64,000 nucleotides of DNA, taken from Heterobasidion occidentale (Eukaryota > Basidiomycota > Agaricomycetes > Russulales > Bondarzewiaceae). The translations under genes were made by a program, and so were the position numbers. Below are positions 22,323 to 33,287 of the stretch, piece after piece. How positions within the stretch are numbered: the first letter of the stretch is position 1; each line of letters starts with the position of its first letter. The stretch lies in contig JBCAQO010000006.1 of assembly GCA_039111635.1 (NCBI GenBank), forward strand, positions 1,426,001 to 1,490,000. The letters are read 5' to 3'. The notes below the pieces were generated by a model. It saw only the letters and a list, made by a program, of their open reading frames with translations. It was not told the origin of the DNA and made no database searches.

Positions 22323-22642
22323 TGAGTGAGGAGACGAGCAGAATATGACCATCCCGGCCAGAATGACAAGATGTACCATAACGAGCGATGTTACCATAAA
22401 AGAGATAACTCATCAATGCATCGCGCGTTGTGGGTATGATGAGGTTCATTGGCCATTTCATCGGTCGGCATGCGTGATAATTCGTGGCCATAGCTAGTCG
22501 GACACTTTTGCTGATGACAATCTTTGCATCAAGATTTCCTCACCCCTAGCTCGGGGTTAGGTCCTGTGCATGGTTGCGTCAAAATTGCAAACATCCTAGT
22601 CTTCTCAGCAGACTGGTAAATAGTCGATAACGAATCGATTGG

Positions 22643-22664
22643 GTGGGTCTCTAGTGGGTCTCTA
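22643..22664. repeat. Perfect 11-bp tandem duplication
   Basis: GTGGGTCTCTA is repeated twice back to back. Probably replication slippage; no function suggested. Confidence 0.8.
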
Positions 22665-22939
22665 CAAACATCCTATAGCAATTGGATGCAGCGATTACCT
22701 CACACTGGCCAAACGACGTTCGTTTTGAAATTTCATTACATTCTCATAATCTACCGCGAAGATACAACTATAGCCTGACGTCATCCGATCATAAGTAAAG
22801 TGTTCACAAGCGCAGTGTGAAGTCAGAAATCTAGTCGTGCGATGCATTTCAGTCAGTTGCTTAGCTATGAGAGGAATGAAAGTAGAGACTGTACAGAAGT
22901 AATGGTATGATGCAGCGGACAGCGGAAGATCTTATCATG

Positions 22940-25617
22940 TCATTGGTTGTTATCAACCGTGAGCAGTGCCCTCCGCTGCTCCACCGGTGCCTGTTTGGGG
23001 GTGCTTTCCATCATCACGTTGAATCCGAATTCCTCTGCAGACCCAATGGTACTGATGTCGCCCATCATATGGGTCGGCCAGGTGGGAGGGGACCAGCATT
23101 CGGTGATGTCACCAAAGTCTGGGCCGGAGCGAGCATAAGATTGTGGTGGTGACAAGGGTGAATGTGGGGTGAACATGAAGCCCTGTTGGATTGAAGACAC
23201 GAGGCTGGAGATCGGTGTTCCCCGCATAAGTACGCTAGGATCCGATGAGAAGATACCCTTTACGGGAGTTTTCCGCTGGGTAGGCGTCTGATCGGTTTGT
23301 GGTGACGCGGGAGGCGTGGCAGTCAATGGTTCAGACTGTGCGGATGCTTTAGGAGACGGTGGAGCTGCAGCAAGTGGAGATGCAAGCGACAGGACAGGCA
23401 GCAGGTCTTGCGAGGGAGCATTCGGAAGGATTTCTTCGTGCACTGTTGCACGGGGGTAGAAGAGAGATCGCCGGTGGGAGGAGCACTTTCTTCAGAACCA
23501 ACGGGAAGTGGCGCTGAGACAGGTGTTGTCGGGTGCGAGACATTGTCGCTGACTGCTATGACCTGTATACCCTTCTCTACTTCTTTGTGGCTAGCCGACA
23601 CCACTCGCTTGCTCGCAATCTTGGACTTGACCGAGGAAACTGCCAAAGCCTTCGTCGCGCTGGCAATTCTTTTTGTTCTCGTCTTCGGATCCATAACAGA
23701 CGGCTTCCGGGCCGCCACAGTTGCTTTCATGCGAGCTAGCTGGGAAATCGTTGGCTTCGTGACTCCACCGCTACGTGTAGAAGCAGTCGGTGCTTTATAA
23801 GATGAGGTAGAAGACGCCAGAGCGGTGCTGCTTGATTGAGATCGAGAAAGCGCTGAAGTGCCACGAGGTTCCACACTAGATACAGACTTGGATAGCTTGG
23901 GGATAGGAGGTTTCTTTGCAACGAGTCTATGAAACGAAAGTCAGCTTGATTTATGAGTGAGACTCCAAAACGCAGGCGTACTTCGCAGTGGACGCGGTAG
24001 CACCTCCTTTCTGTATGTCTGCAACTGGTTTTCGTGTGTTCGGTGCTTGCAGCGGTTTGTCCGTTATGGGGTTTCGTGAGTCCGGCATCAATTTGCGTGG
24101 CTGGGCTTGGACTGGCTGTGTTTGTGGAGGAGGAAGCGGCACTCTTCTTGCACCACCTGTGGGACGTTCCTTCACTGGCGGCCCTGGCACCACAAGCTCT
24201 TGTGCAGGTCTGATAGGCCCACTAGTGGTCTTATGGCGTGTAAGTAGTTCTGCGGAACTCGTAGCTCTCGAAGGACCCGATAATGCGCTTTCGGATTCGG
24301 TACGTTGAGGCTGTGCGCCTGTAGACGGTCCTGCAGCTGGCGCAGGTTGTGAGGTAGATAGTTGAGCATTGGCAGGCCTAGCTGTCCCCCGATCCGGAGG
24401 TCTTGACGGAATTTGATGCGCTGATTGCGAGCGTTTCATGGCATTAGATGAAGGAAGTGCGGGCGGGGGCATTGCCCGTCGCTCAGCCGTATGCTTCTCT
24501 GCTGCAATCCTGCGAACTTCGTTGCGGGAATCCGCGCGACGAGAGAATGTGGGTCTATTTGTTGCAGAGCTGGTGGATTGTGTATCGGACGTTTGCGAGA
24601 CGGCTGACGATGTCGACGTGGTGCGTGTACGAGTCGAAGTGTGACCTGTCCGAGACGGAGGTTCTACGTGCTTGGCTATCATGGCAAGAGATGAGGCGGG
24701 TCGCACAGATGTTGAAGCAGATCTCGATCGCATCGACTGGGATGATTCTGGACGAGGAAGTGTCGGCACCGTCGTCAGAGGCTTCGGCTTGATGTCAAGA
24801 TATTTCCTTGCTGTGGGGGAAAGTGGGGCAGCAAAGCTGAAAACAGGTGGCAAACTTGAGAAAGCCAGAAACCGCCAGACGACGGATTCACTGACCTGTC
24901 CACCCGATCCGGAAGGAGGATCTTATATGCACCAAACACCTGTTTGCTCACTTTTCGAACATCACCACTAGCGTCTTGGGCGGTGATCTTGATGGCAGTC
25001 TCTATCTCACGAGCACGAGACTCCTTCTCCAGGTCTGGGGGGTTAAAGCAGTTAAGGCAAGCTAGCATGCCCTCAATGGCAATCAACCTCAGAGAGACTG
25101 ACTTATCCTTGAGCGGCTCGATCAGAAATGAGAGGATAGCGGGAAGCTGTGTCTGCTCGATGATGGTGGTTATACCAGTTTTGGCGCGGGTTATGAACAC
25201 TTTGTTGGGGCGAGCACAGAGAGATAGGAGAGTGGGGAAGTAGAGGGGGAGTAATGGCTCAAACGCCTTCCCTAGTCCCATGGCTGCAGCACAGATAAAC
25301 TGAATAGATGCAGCAGAGAGACGGGTACGTTCTGAAGAAGCTGCGGTTGTGATTGCTCGCGAAAGAGGACGGAGAGCCGACGTGAAGGCAGCGGGGAACT
25401 CGCAGGCACCACCATTCGCAAGAGCAGAGAGTTTCAAAAGAGCAGTCGCAATACGCTCCCAGCTTTCCTCGGTCTCCAGCCTCAATAAGTCGGTTTGTAT
25501 ATCATCGACTTCATGTTTGAGATCCCACTCGGAATCACACTATAGGAATTTAGCAGTTGAATACAAGAAAAAGGGCCATCCTCGTACCTTTATAATTTGT
25601 GGAATTTTCGGAGGCAT
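22940..25617 (-). CDS. TOG/HEAT (CLASP_N-like) protein with long disordered basic tail
   Basis: Exons read leftward: 25617-25588, 25539-24896, 24836-23982, 23926-22940. Residues about 10-230 are helical repeats typical of a TOG/CLASP_N array: LRLETEESWERIATALLKL, RPLSRAITTAASSERTRLSA, LPLYFPTLLSLCARPNKVFI, FLIEPLKDKSVSLRLIAIEG. Such domains bind tubulin or regulate microtubule ends. The remaining 600 residues are Ser/Thr/Pro/Arg-rich and disordered. The frame breaks at a run of five G (23452-23456 on +). One added base opens the gene to 838 residues, and the read-through peptide is continuous in style. It is shorter than canonical CLASP/Stu1, with only one TOG-like array visible. It might be a divergent CLASP or a basidiomycete-specific relative. 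Confidence 0.7.
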
Positions 25618-25728
25618 AAAAGGTTGGAAAGGACTCCAGCGGAATGTGTTTATGCAGTAGATGACCAAGGCGGTTGGTTCAACTCGAGGAGCTAGCCGCC
25701 ACACGACCAACACGCGTAAGACAAAAAT

Positions 25729-25765
25729 GTCACGTGGACGTGTCACGAAGGTAGCCACACGTGAC
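25729..25765. promoter_or_regulatory. Inverted pair of GTCACGTG boxes in AlaRS/TOG divergent promoter
   Basis: GTCACGTG at 25729-25736 and its inverse CACGTGAC at 25758-25765 face each other within the 173 bp between the two start codons. Each is an extended bHLH (Cbf1/USF-type) E-box. The symmetry suggests a real regulatory element; the factor is inferred. Confidence 0.5.
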
Positions 25766-25790
25766 TTTCCTTTCCTGACTCGAGTCGAGA

Positions 25791-28700
25791 ATGCGAGCAG
25801 CTTTCCGCTCAGTGCTGCATCTCGCCCATCGCTCTCCTTGCAGACGCTTATCGACCATGGCCAACACGGTAGGCCCATCAGATCAGAAATCGTGGACGGC
25901 ATCCAGGATCCGTCAAGAGTTTTTCGATTATTTCAAGGCCAAGGAACACACTTTTGTGCCTTCATCGTCTACGATCCCGTACGAGGACCCAACGCTTTTA
26001 TTCGCCAATGCTGGCATGAACCAAGTAAACACATGTGGGGTGCTTTAATATATTTTCACTGATGCATCGCGCTCTCAGTACAAGCCGATCTTCCTCGGCA
26101 CGGTGGATCCTCATTCCGATCTTTCAAAGTTAAAGCGTGCATATAATAGTCAAAAGTGCATCAGGGCAGGAGGGAAGCACAATGGTCAGTATATCATCAT
26201 ATTCGTTAAGGGACACATCTACACCCATGTAATGCGCAGATCTGGACGACGTCGGCAAGGACTCGTATCATCACACCTTCTTCGAGATGTTAGGCAACTG
26301 GTCGTTTGGGAATTACTTTAAGGTGATCTCAGCACTCTCTCCGATCGCCTTGCAAGTGCGAGCTGATCTTGCCCCTTATCAGAAAGAAGCGGTTCATTAT
26401 TCTTGGGAGCTCTTAACCGAAGTCTATCAACTTCCAAAGGACAGACTGTATGTCACCTATTTTGAGGGTGACGCCAAGAATGGCCTTGAGCCGGATCTTG
26501 AAGTTCGCGAATACTGGATAAAGCAGGGTGTTCTCGAAGACCATATCCTTCCTGGAAACGCGAAAGATAACTTTTGGGGTATGTAGTCTTTTGGCACACC
26601 CGATGCGAGCCCTTACCATATCCTTCGTAGAAATGGGTAGCACAGGTCCCTGCGGACCATGCAGGTTACTTCATTTGTTTACTTCGCTGTCCAGCCTCTC
26701 ATCAATGCTCCTCTATCAGTGAGATCCACTATGACCGGATCGGCGGTCGCAACGCAGCGCATCTCGTGAATCAAGATGATCCTGACGTACTTGAAATTTG
26801 GAACAACGTTTTCATCCAATTCAACAGGGAAGACGATGGCTCTTTAAGGCCCCTACCTGCCAAGCACGTTGATACAGGCTTGGGCTATGAACGTCTCGTG
26901 TCAGTCATCCAGGACAAGAGATCAAACTACGACACCGATGTTTTCTCTCCTATCTTCGCCAAGATTCAGGAGCTTACGGGCGTTCGTGAATACCGAGGGA
27001 CGTTTGGAACCGAGGATGCCGACGGCATCGATACCGCCTACCGCGTTGTCGCAGATCATGTCCGTACACTGACCTTTGCTCTGAGCGATGGAGGTGTTCC
27101 GAACAATGTTGGGCGAGGATATGTGCTCCGGCGAATCCTTCGCAGAGGCTCGCGATACGCTCGCAAGAAATTGGGTGTCACGATTGGTTCCTTCTTCTCA
27201 TCTTTGATGCCTGTCGTCGTCGAGCAATTGGTGAGCTCTATCGTTTTCATACCGTCATATGTTGAGCCTTGACTATTTTTAGGGAGACGTGTTTCCTGAG
27301 CTCACGAAAAAGGTGGACGACCTGAAAGAGATTTTGGATGAAGAAGAGGAATCGTTCTCGCGTACCCTAGATCGAGGCGAAAAACTATTCGAGCAGTATG
27401 CTGCGAATGCTCGGGAACGAGGCTCGACGCAACTTAATGGAAAGGACGTCTGGCGCTTGTATGACACATACGGATTCCCCGTCGATCTTACTCGTATCAT
27501 GGCCGAAGAGCTTGGCTTGACAGTGAACGAAGAGGAGTTCATCGAGGCACAAGCTCAGTCCAAAGAAGCTAGCAAAGCGTCTCTGAAGAAGGGTACGAAG
27601 GACGTAGTTCGCCTCGATGTGCATGACATAGCAGCATTGGAGAAGAATGCCGATGTGCCCAAAACCGACGATTCGCCCAAATTCTGTGCGTACGGTTCTT
27701 GTCTTAACCTTGAACCGCTGATTTTTATCTGCTGTATTGATCAGCAACTGGCAACACCGATGCTACCATCAAGGCCATCTACTACAACAAGTCATTCGTC
27801 AATTCGACGTCTGGCTTACCATCTGACTCTACGTTCGGAGTAATCCTCGATCGAACCAGCTTCTACGCGGAGGCAGGTGGACAGGAGTATGACACCGGAA
27901 ACATCGTCATCGACGGCGTCGCAGACTTTGAAGTGACCAATGTCCAGGTTTTCAACGGTTATGTCCTCCACATCGGGCATCTGAAATACGGTCAGCTGGA
28001 CGTCGGAAATGCTGTGCTTTCTTCATACGACGAGGCAAGTCATTCGTTACAACGTTTTGTACATTCAAGTAACGCCCTTCTTCTTCGTTCTACATTCTAC
28101 AGTTACGCCGGTGGCCTCTACGCAACAATCATACTGCCACACACATTCTGAACTTCTGCTTGCGTGAAGTCCTTGGTGACCACATTGACCAGAAAGGTTC
28201 TCTCGTTGCCCCGACGAAGCTGCGGTTTGACTTCTCTCACAAGGCGCAGATCGCCCTTCCGGAACTCGCCAAAATCGAATCTATGAGCAACGACTGGATC
28301 AAGAAGAACGTCAAGGTGTTCAGCCAGGAGCTGGATCTCAAGACTGCTCAAAAGATCCCTGGTCTGCGTGCGGTTTTCGGCGAGTCATACCCAGACCCCG
28401 TGCGCGTGGTCACTCTCGAGTACGATGTGGCCGAAATGGCTCAGGACATCGAGAACCCGAAGTGGCGCGGTACGAGCGTCGAGTTCTGTGGCGGAACGTA
28501 AGTCTGTTCGAGCCATATACGCGATTCGTTCTGACTGTCTCTAGGCATGTGGCACGTACTGGAGATATCAAGCAGTTCGTCCTCATCGAGGAGTCAGGCA
28601 TCGCGAAGGGCATTCGTCGAATCGTTGCTGTTACCGGTCACGAGGCGCACGATGTGGTCAGACAGGCGGAGACTTTCAAGTCCAGGCTGCAGCAGGTTGA

Positions 28701-29457
28701 GCAGTCCTCTGGAAAGGCCAAGGATGCCGGTCTGAAGGAGCTCAGTGTGGTATGTCTGCGCCTAACGAATCGGTGTGGCGTCGCTCATCTATACTTCAAG
28801 GAAATCGGTCAAGCCGACATTTCTATTCTCGTCAAGTCAGAATTGAAGGACCGTTTGACCACTCTCCGCAAAGCGTTTGACAAGGAAGTGAAGGAGAAGG
28901 AAGCTGCCGCGAGCAAAGCCGTACGTCACTGTCCTCACCGCCCACGTTTCTGTCGCATGAACATCTCCATTAGGCGGTCGACGGCGTCATTCGGTACTTT
29001 GAAGAAAAGCCCAACGCAACAGGCTACTTCGCTGTCCTTGATGTGCAAGGAAACGCCAAGGTCATTAGTTTCGTGTCTCTTCTCTTCATCACGCGTTCCT
29101 CACACACCGCGATCACAGATCCTCCAAGCCGTCGTTCTTCAAGCCAAAAAACTTGGAAAAGCGGTTTACGTGTTCAGTGTCGACACTGACGCACAGAAGG
29201 TCGCCCACGTCAACCATGTACCCGAGGCATTCCGGTCGAAGGGAGTGGATGCCCGCACTTGGGCTTCCAAGGTCACGGAGGTACTCGGCGGAAAGGTCAG
29301 TGCATGAATCGCTTCTTCGATTACCCCTTCGCTCACGAAATGCGACGAGTAGGCTGGTGGCAAGGAAGAGGGTGCTCAAGGCGTCGGCTCTAACCTCAAC
29401 AAGGTGCAAGATGCGCTGACTGCCGCGGAGCAATATTTCAACGAGATCAAGCCATAG
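25791..29457 (+). CDS. ALA1: Alanyl-tRNA synthetase, probably cytosolic and mitochondrial forms
   Basis: Fourteen exons join to 981 residues, all phases matching. Motifs: [86 protein letters not shown] (catalytic core). The editing domain has HTATH and the Cys of EFCGGTH. The C-terminal oligomerisation region is also present. It charges tRNA-Ala. Two in-frame starts exist: ATG 25791 adds 22 residues rich in Arg/Ser/His with no acid (a mitochondrial presequence pattern), and ATG 25857 sits in a good GACCATGG context and starts MANTVG. One gene probably makes both forms, as yeast ALA1 does. Intron 28035-28102 must be GC-AG (donor GCAAGT) to keep frame. Head to head with the TOG gene. Confidence 0.97.
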
Positions 29458-29930
29458 TAGTTCGTGTAGGTTTTGCTTTGTATGATCGCTTTGAGGTTTT
29501 CGAATGTAGCGTAGTGTTGTTTTTGGGGCATCTATATACACAACTATTCTAGACTCAAATAATGGGTGCATTTGTTTACGACTGCATATGATAGAGTGAG
29601 TAGTGACTGCATTGATCGGGTCCATGGACCTAGGTTGGTGCGTGAGAATATCGAAGTCCGAGCGCTCGGCTGCAACGCACGGACATCAGTACTGAGGTCG
29701 ACAACTGCGCCGAACGACAACTTTCCAGCAAGGTGAGCCCTTTCATGACAAAATGGCGCATCCAGGCTCGTGGATGGGACGTTTGGACTCGCTGGGTGGC
29801 ATTTTGAACGAGCTAAAAGGGGTACTTTGGGATGGATGGGGAAAATGATTGCTGGATGCGCCGTACGTATGCAGTCACGGTGTGCTAACAGATCCAACGC
29901 ACAGACTCGCCCACCTTCCCTTCCTCCGCC
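29458..29930. other. Intergenic region: AlaRS 3' flank and RPS18 promoter
   Basis: No coding motif. It must hold the promoter of the highly expressed ribosomal protein gene downstream. Confidence 0.5.
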
Positions 29931-30595
29931 ATGTCGCTTGTTCTCCCCGAGGCCCACCAACAATTCCAGGTGCGCATCTACGCGTCTCAGTCCGCTTGAA
30001 ACAGGTGTCAATCCGGTGCGATCTGCAGCACATTCTCCGTCTGCTCAACACCAATGTCGACGGTAAACGCAAAATCATGTACGCCCTGACGGAGATCAAG
30101 GGTGTCGGTCGCCGTTACTCCAACTTGGTCTGCAAGAAGGCCGATGTCGATCTCAACAAGCGGTACGCCGAACTCCGTCTCGTATACGCTTTATCTTTTC
30201 CCAGAGGTCCTCAACCCCCTCTTCCCACAAATCTACAGTGCCGGCGAGTTGAACTCCGATGAGCTCGAGCGGCTCGTGACCATCATCCAAAACCCCACGC
30301 AGTTCAAGATCCCAACATGGTTCCTGAACAGGCAGCGGGATATCGTTGACGGCAAGAACTCTCAGATTCTGTCCAACGGTGTTGACTCGAAGCTCCGTGA
30401 CGATCTCGAGCGGTTGAAGAAGATCCGGGCTCATCGTGGTCTGCGGCACTCGTGGGGCCTCCGCGTCAGGGGTCAGCACACGAAGACCACCGGTGAGCAG
30501 GTTGCTTTTTTAGCACACGGTTGTTTGCTGAGGGCATCTGCCACATATCAGGCCGTCGCGGGAAGACCGTCGGTGTGTCGAAAAAGCGCGGTTAG
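29931..30595 (+). CDS. RPS18: 40S ribosomal protein S18 (uS13)
   Basis: Exons 29931-29969, 30029-30162, 30239-30492 and 30552-30595 encode 156 residues. The start is MSLVLPE and the sequence includes [67 protein letters not shown] and [13 protein letters not shown], matching eukaryotic S18 end to end. It sits in the 40S head and contacts the P-site tRNA and the 60S bridge. The early intron soon after the start is common in fungal ribosomal protein genes. Confidence 0.97.
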
Positions 30596-31007
30596 ACGCC
30601 TGCTTTGTTGGACGGAGGATCGGTGGATGGTCCTCAGATATGTTGTGTTTTTATCGTCTCGAGTTCTCCTGTCGCAATTTCACTGCCGTATGCTCCGTAT
30701 GCCCCCACGCTGAAATACAACATCATGCATCGCGGACCCGTCGGATCGGTGTGAGGACTTTGCTGCCCTTTGAAACGCAGCGCCCATGTACATAGAATAC
30801 TTGTGTGCGTCCGATGACGCTCCGGAAGTGGCAGGCCCGAGCACGTGGCGAGGCATTGCCGCTTGTTCTGGAATGTTCACCAGGCTGCTCGGGCAAAGCC
30901 CCAGGCGACAATTATAAGGAACGGCGAGACGCTTGCCCACAGCGAAAGTGCACGCTCTGCTCCCACACATCTACTCTGCTACTCATCACCAGCCACCACC
31001 AGCAACG
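30596..31007. other. Intergenic region, no gene seen
   Basis: 3' flank of RPS18 and promoter of the next gene. GC content rises sharply to the right of this point. Confidence 0.5.
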
Positions 31008-32182
31008 ATGACAACCTGGGCGCAGCCTGCACATCACCCGTGGTTCAAAATGAACTCGCTCAAGCGAAAACAGTCCCCCGACGACATCGACGACGCGCTG
31101 CCGATCGCGTCGACGTCGGCGCCCGCGCGGCGGGACCACAAGCGGCGCAGGTGCACGGGGCTCGAGCGCGGCCTCGCGGGGCTCACGCTCAGCATGCCCT
31201 CCTCCTCCGCCGCCGCCGCCGCCGTGCACACGCCCGCGTCGACGCCTTCGCCTTCCCCCGAGTCGGCGTTTGCGCAGTACTCGAACCACCCGCCATACGC
31301 GTCCGAGTATCTCGCCTACCAGCAGCCCGCGCCCGCGCCCGCGCTCGCACCTGGCCCGTCGTTCGTATACCCGGCGCCGAGCGCTGCTCCTGCGTTCGCT
31401 GCGCGCGGGGGAGAGGGCTACGCGCCCGTGCAGGGACGAAACGTGTACGGATCGGCGCGCGCGCCTGTGTCTGTGCCCGCCGCTGCCACGCGCGCGCCGG
31501 TGGAGGTCCTGCGCCCGAGCGCGGTCGAGTCGCCACCGGATGAGGAGGAGGTGGAGGTGGGGCGGGCGGAGGCCGCGGACGTGAAGATGGGCGTGTCGTC
31601 GTGGTACGAGCCTGAGCGCGATCGTGAGTGTTTCCGTCCTACCGGTCCCTGTGGGGATCGCTGGTGTTCGTTTGGGAGCGCGGAGGCTGACTGGGCTGGT
31701 GGCGGCGTTGCGCGCGCAGGTATCGTCGTGACCGACCTCGACGCGGCGTCTGACGAGGAGGAGGGCGACGACAGAGAGGGCGGTAAACGCCACGGCGGGG
31801 AGGGCGGAGAGGAGGTGATCTCGATCGTGTCGCCCGCGGTGCTGGAGCGCCTGCGCGAGACGGGCGCGGGGGGCGCGCGGTTTGGCGCGCGGGCGCCGGT
31901 GGCGGAGGCGTTTTGGCGGGAGCGGGGCGCGTGGGCGGACGCGGGGAAGGCGGTGGTACTGTTTCGCGGCGGGGTGAGCGCGGGGGGGGGGCGGGGGCGC
32001 GGTGTGGAATGGGGGACGCGGGGGCGGGGGAGGAGGTGGATGGGGGCGGGATTGTGGAGGATGTGGAGGAGGATGCGGCGGTGGGGGCGGGGTGGACGCT
32101 GTCCCAGGATGGGGGTGTGGCGGGGTACTATGCGGACGTGGACGTGGACGTGGACATGGACGCGATGGACGTGGAACTGTGA
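31008..32182 (+). CDS. Uncharacterised probable nuclear protein with acidic Asp/Val/Met tail
   Basis: Exons 31008-31623 and 31720-32182; the frame breaks in a run of ten G (31982-31991), and one added base gives 359 residues. Visible features: the N-terminal HHPWFKMNSLKRKQSPDD, a basic RRDHKRRRC stretch (possible nuclear localisation signal) followed by LERGLAGLTLS, Ala/Pro/Ser-rich low complexity, an IVVTDLDAASDEEE acidic patch, ISIVSPAVLERLRE, and a C-terminus of repeated Asp-Val units ending MDVEL. I recognise no domain. The conserved-looking islands in a low-complexity background suggest a nuclear regulatory or scaffold protein, but that is inference only. Confidence 0.6.
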
Positions 32183-32986
32183 TTCGTCGGGGCCTCTCGC
32201 TGTGGATCCGTGGACGGTGGGCTGGATGTGGGCTGGATGTCTGTTCCGTGCTCTGTGCTTTTATGCTCTTTTTTTATTACTTCGTTGCATCGTCGTCGCT
32301 GCTGCCTCGTACGCGTCTACTTACACACCTCACAGTCTCTCTCCACGCATACTCGAGCATAATGATGATACCTACGCACGCACGCACGCGCACAGGAATT
32401 CTATTTCGTTTCGTCATCTTCACAGCGAGACGGCGAGAGACGCGCATCGGAAGCGAGCAAGTCACGCTTTTAAGTTATCGTAAGTACAAAGCGGCGCAGA
32501 GGCGCACAGGGACGGGTAGGCTAACAGGGTAGGCTAACAAGCTGGGCCAATAGGCTGATCGAGGTCGGACTCGGTTCGTAAGGGGGGGGCTCGTAACGCG
32601 TACTACACGACACGGCGGTCTAGAGGGATGGTGGGATGGCGGGGCGATTAGTCTGTACGGCTCCTCGGCGAGCGAGCGAGAGACGGAGGAGAAGAGACGG
32701 AGACGGAGAACGGAGAACGGAGACAGAGAACGGGAAGGGATGCACACGAGGACAGGCTGGACTGGACTGGATGGGATGCATGATATGAGGGCGGACACGG
32801 CGCGCACCGGAGAACGGGAGATGGGGAGCGCTTTTAGCGCGTATTCGTAACGGAAGCTTTTCTCGAAACCGCCGCCGCAAAAAAAAGAAAGAAAGAAATC
32901 AAGCAGGCAGACGAGCAAAACAAAACGGCCAACAATCAACGACTAAACCGACGAGCAGGAGACGAGGACCGGGGCGCCCTCACGCG
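32183..32986. other. Intergenic region between convergent genes
   Basis: About 0.8 kb. It contains purine-rich GAGA/ACGGAG-type tracts around 32680-32740 that may be 3' UTR. No coding motif supported. Confidence 0.5.
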
Positions 32987-33255
32987 TCACGTCCTGCCGC
33001 CGCCCCCGCCCGCGTCGTTCGCGCCGTCGCCCGCGCCCGCTTGGCCACCACCGGCTGCTGCGGCGGCGGCGGCGTTGCTCGCGGCGTACAGCCCCTCTTC
33101 GCGGTTGAGCCGCGAGTGGTGGTGGCGCGCGTGCGCGTGGGGGTGCGGGACGTGGTGCATCTGCATCGCGGAGAACGGCGAGCGCAGGATGCCCGCGGCG
33201 GCTGCGGCTGCGGCTGCGGCCGCAGCCGCCGTCGCGGCGGACGAGGACGAGGACG

Positions 33256-33287
<32 letters not shown>

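Larger units (their letters stand above)
21734..22939. other. Intergenic region, AT-richer, no gene seen
   Basis: About 1.2 kb between convergently ending genes. It holds two short tandem duplications (listed separately) and no coding motif. The base composition is lower in GC than its surroundings. Confidence 0.5.

Noticed and set aside
30912..31793. 293-codon minus-strand frame
   Set aside because: Shadow of the GC-rich + gene at 31008; Arg/His/Arg composition expected from the antisense of GC3-rich codons.
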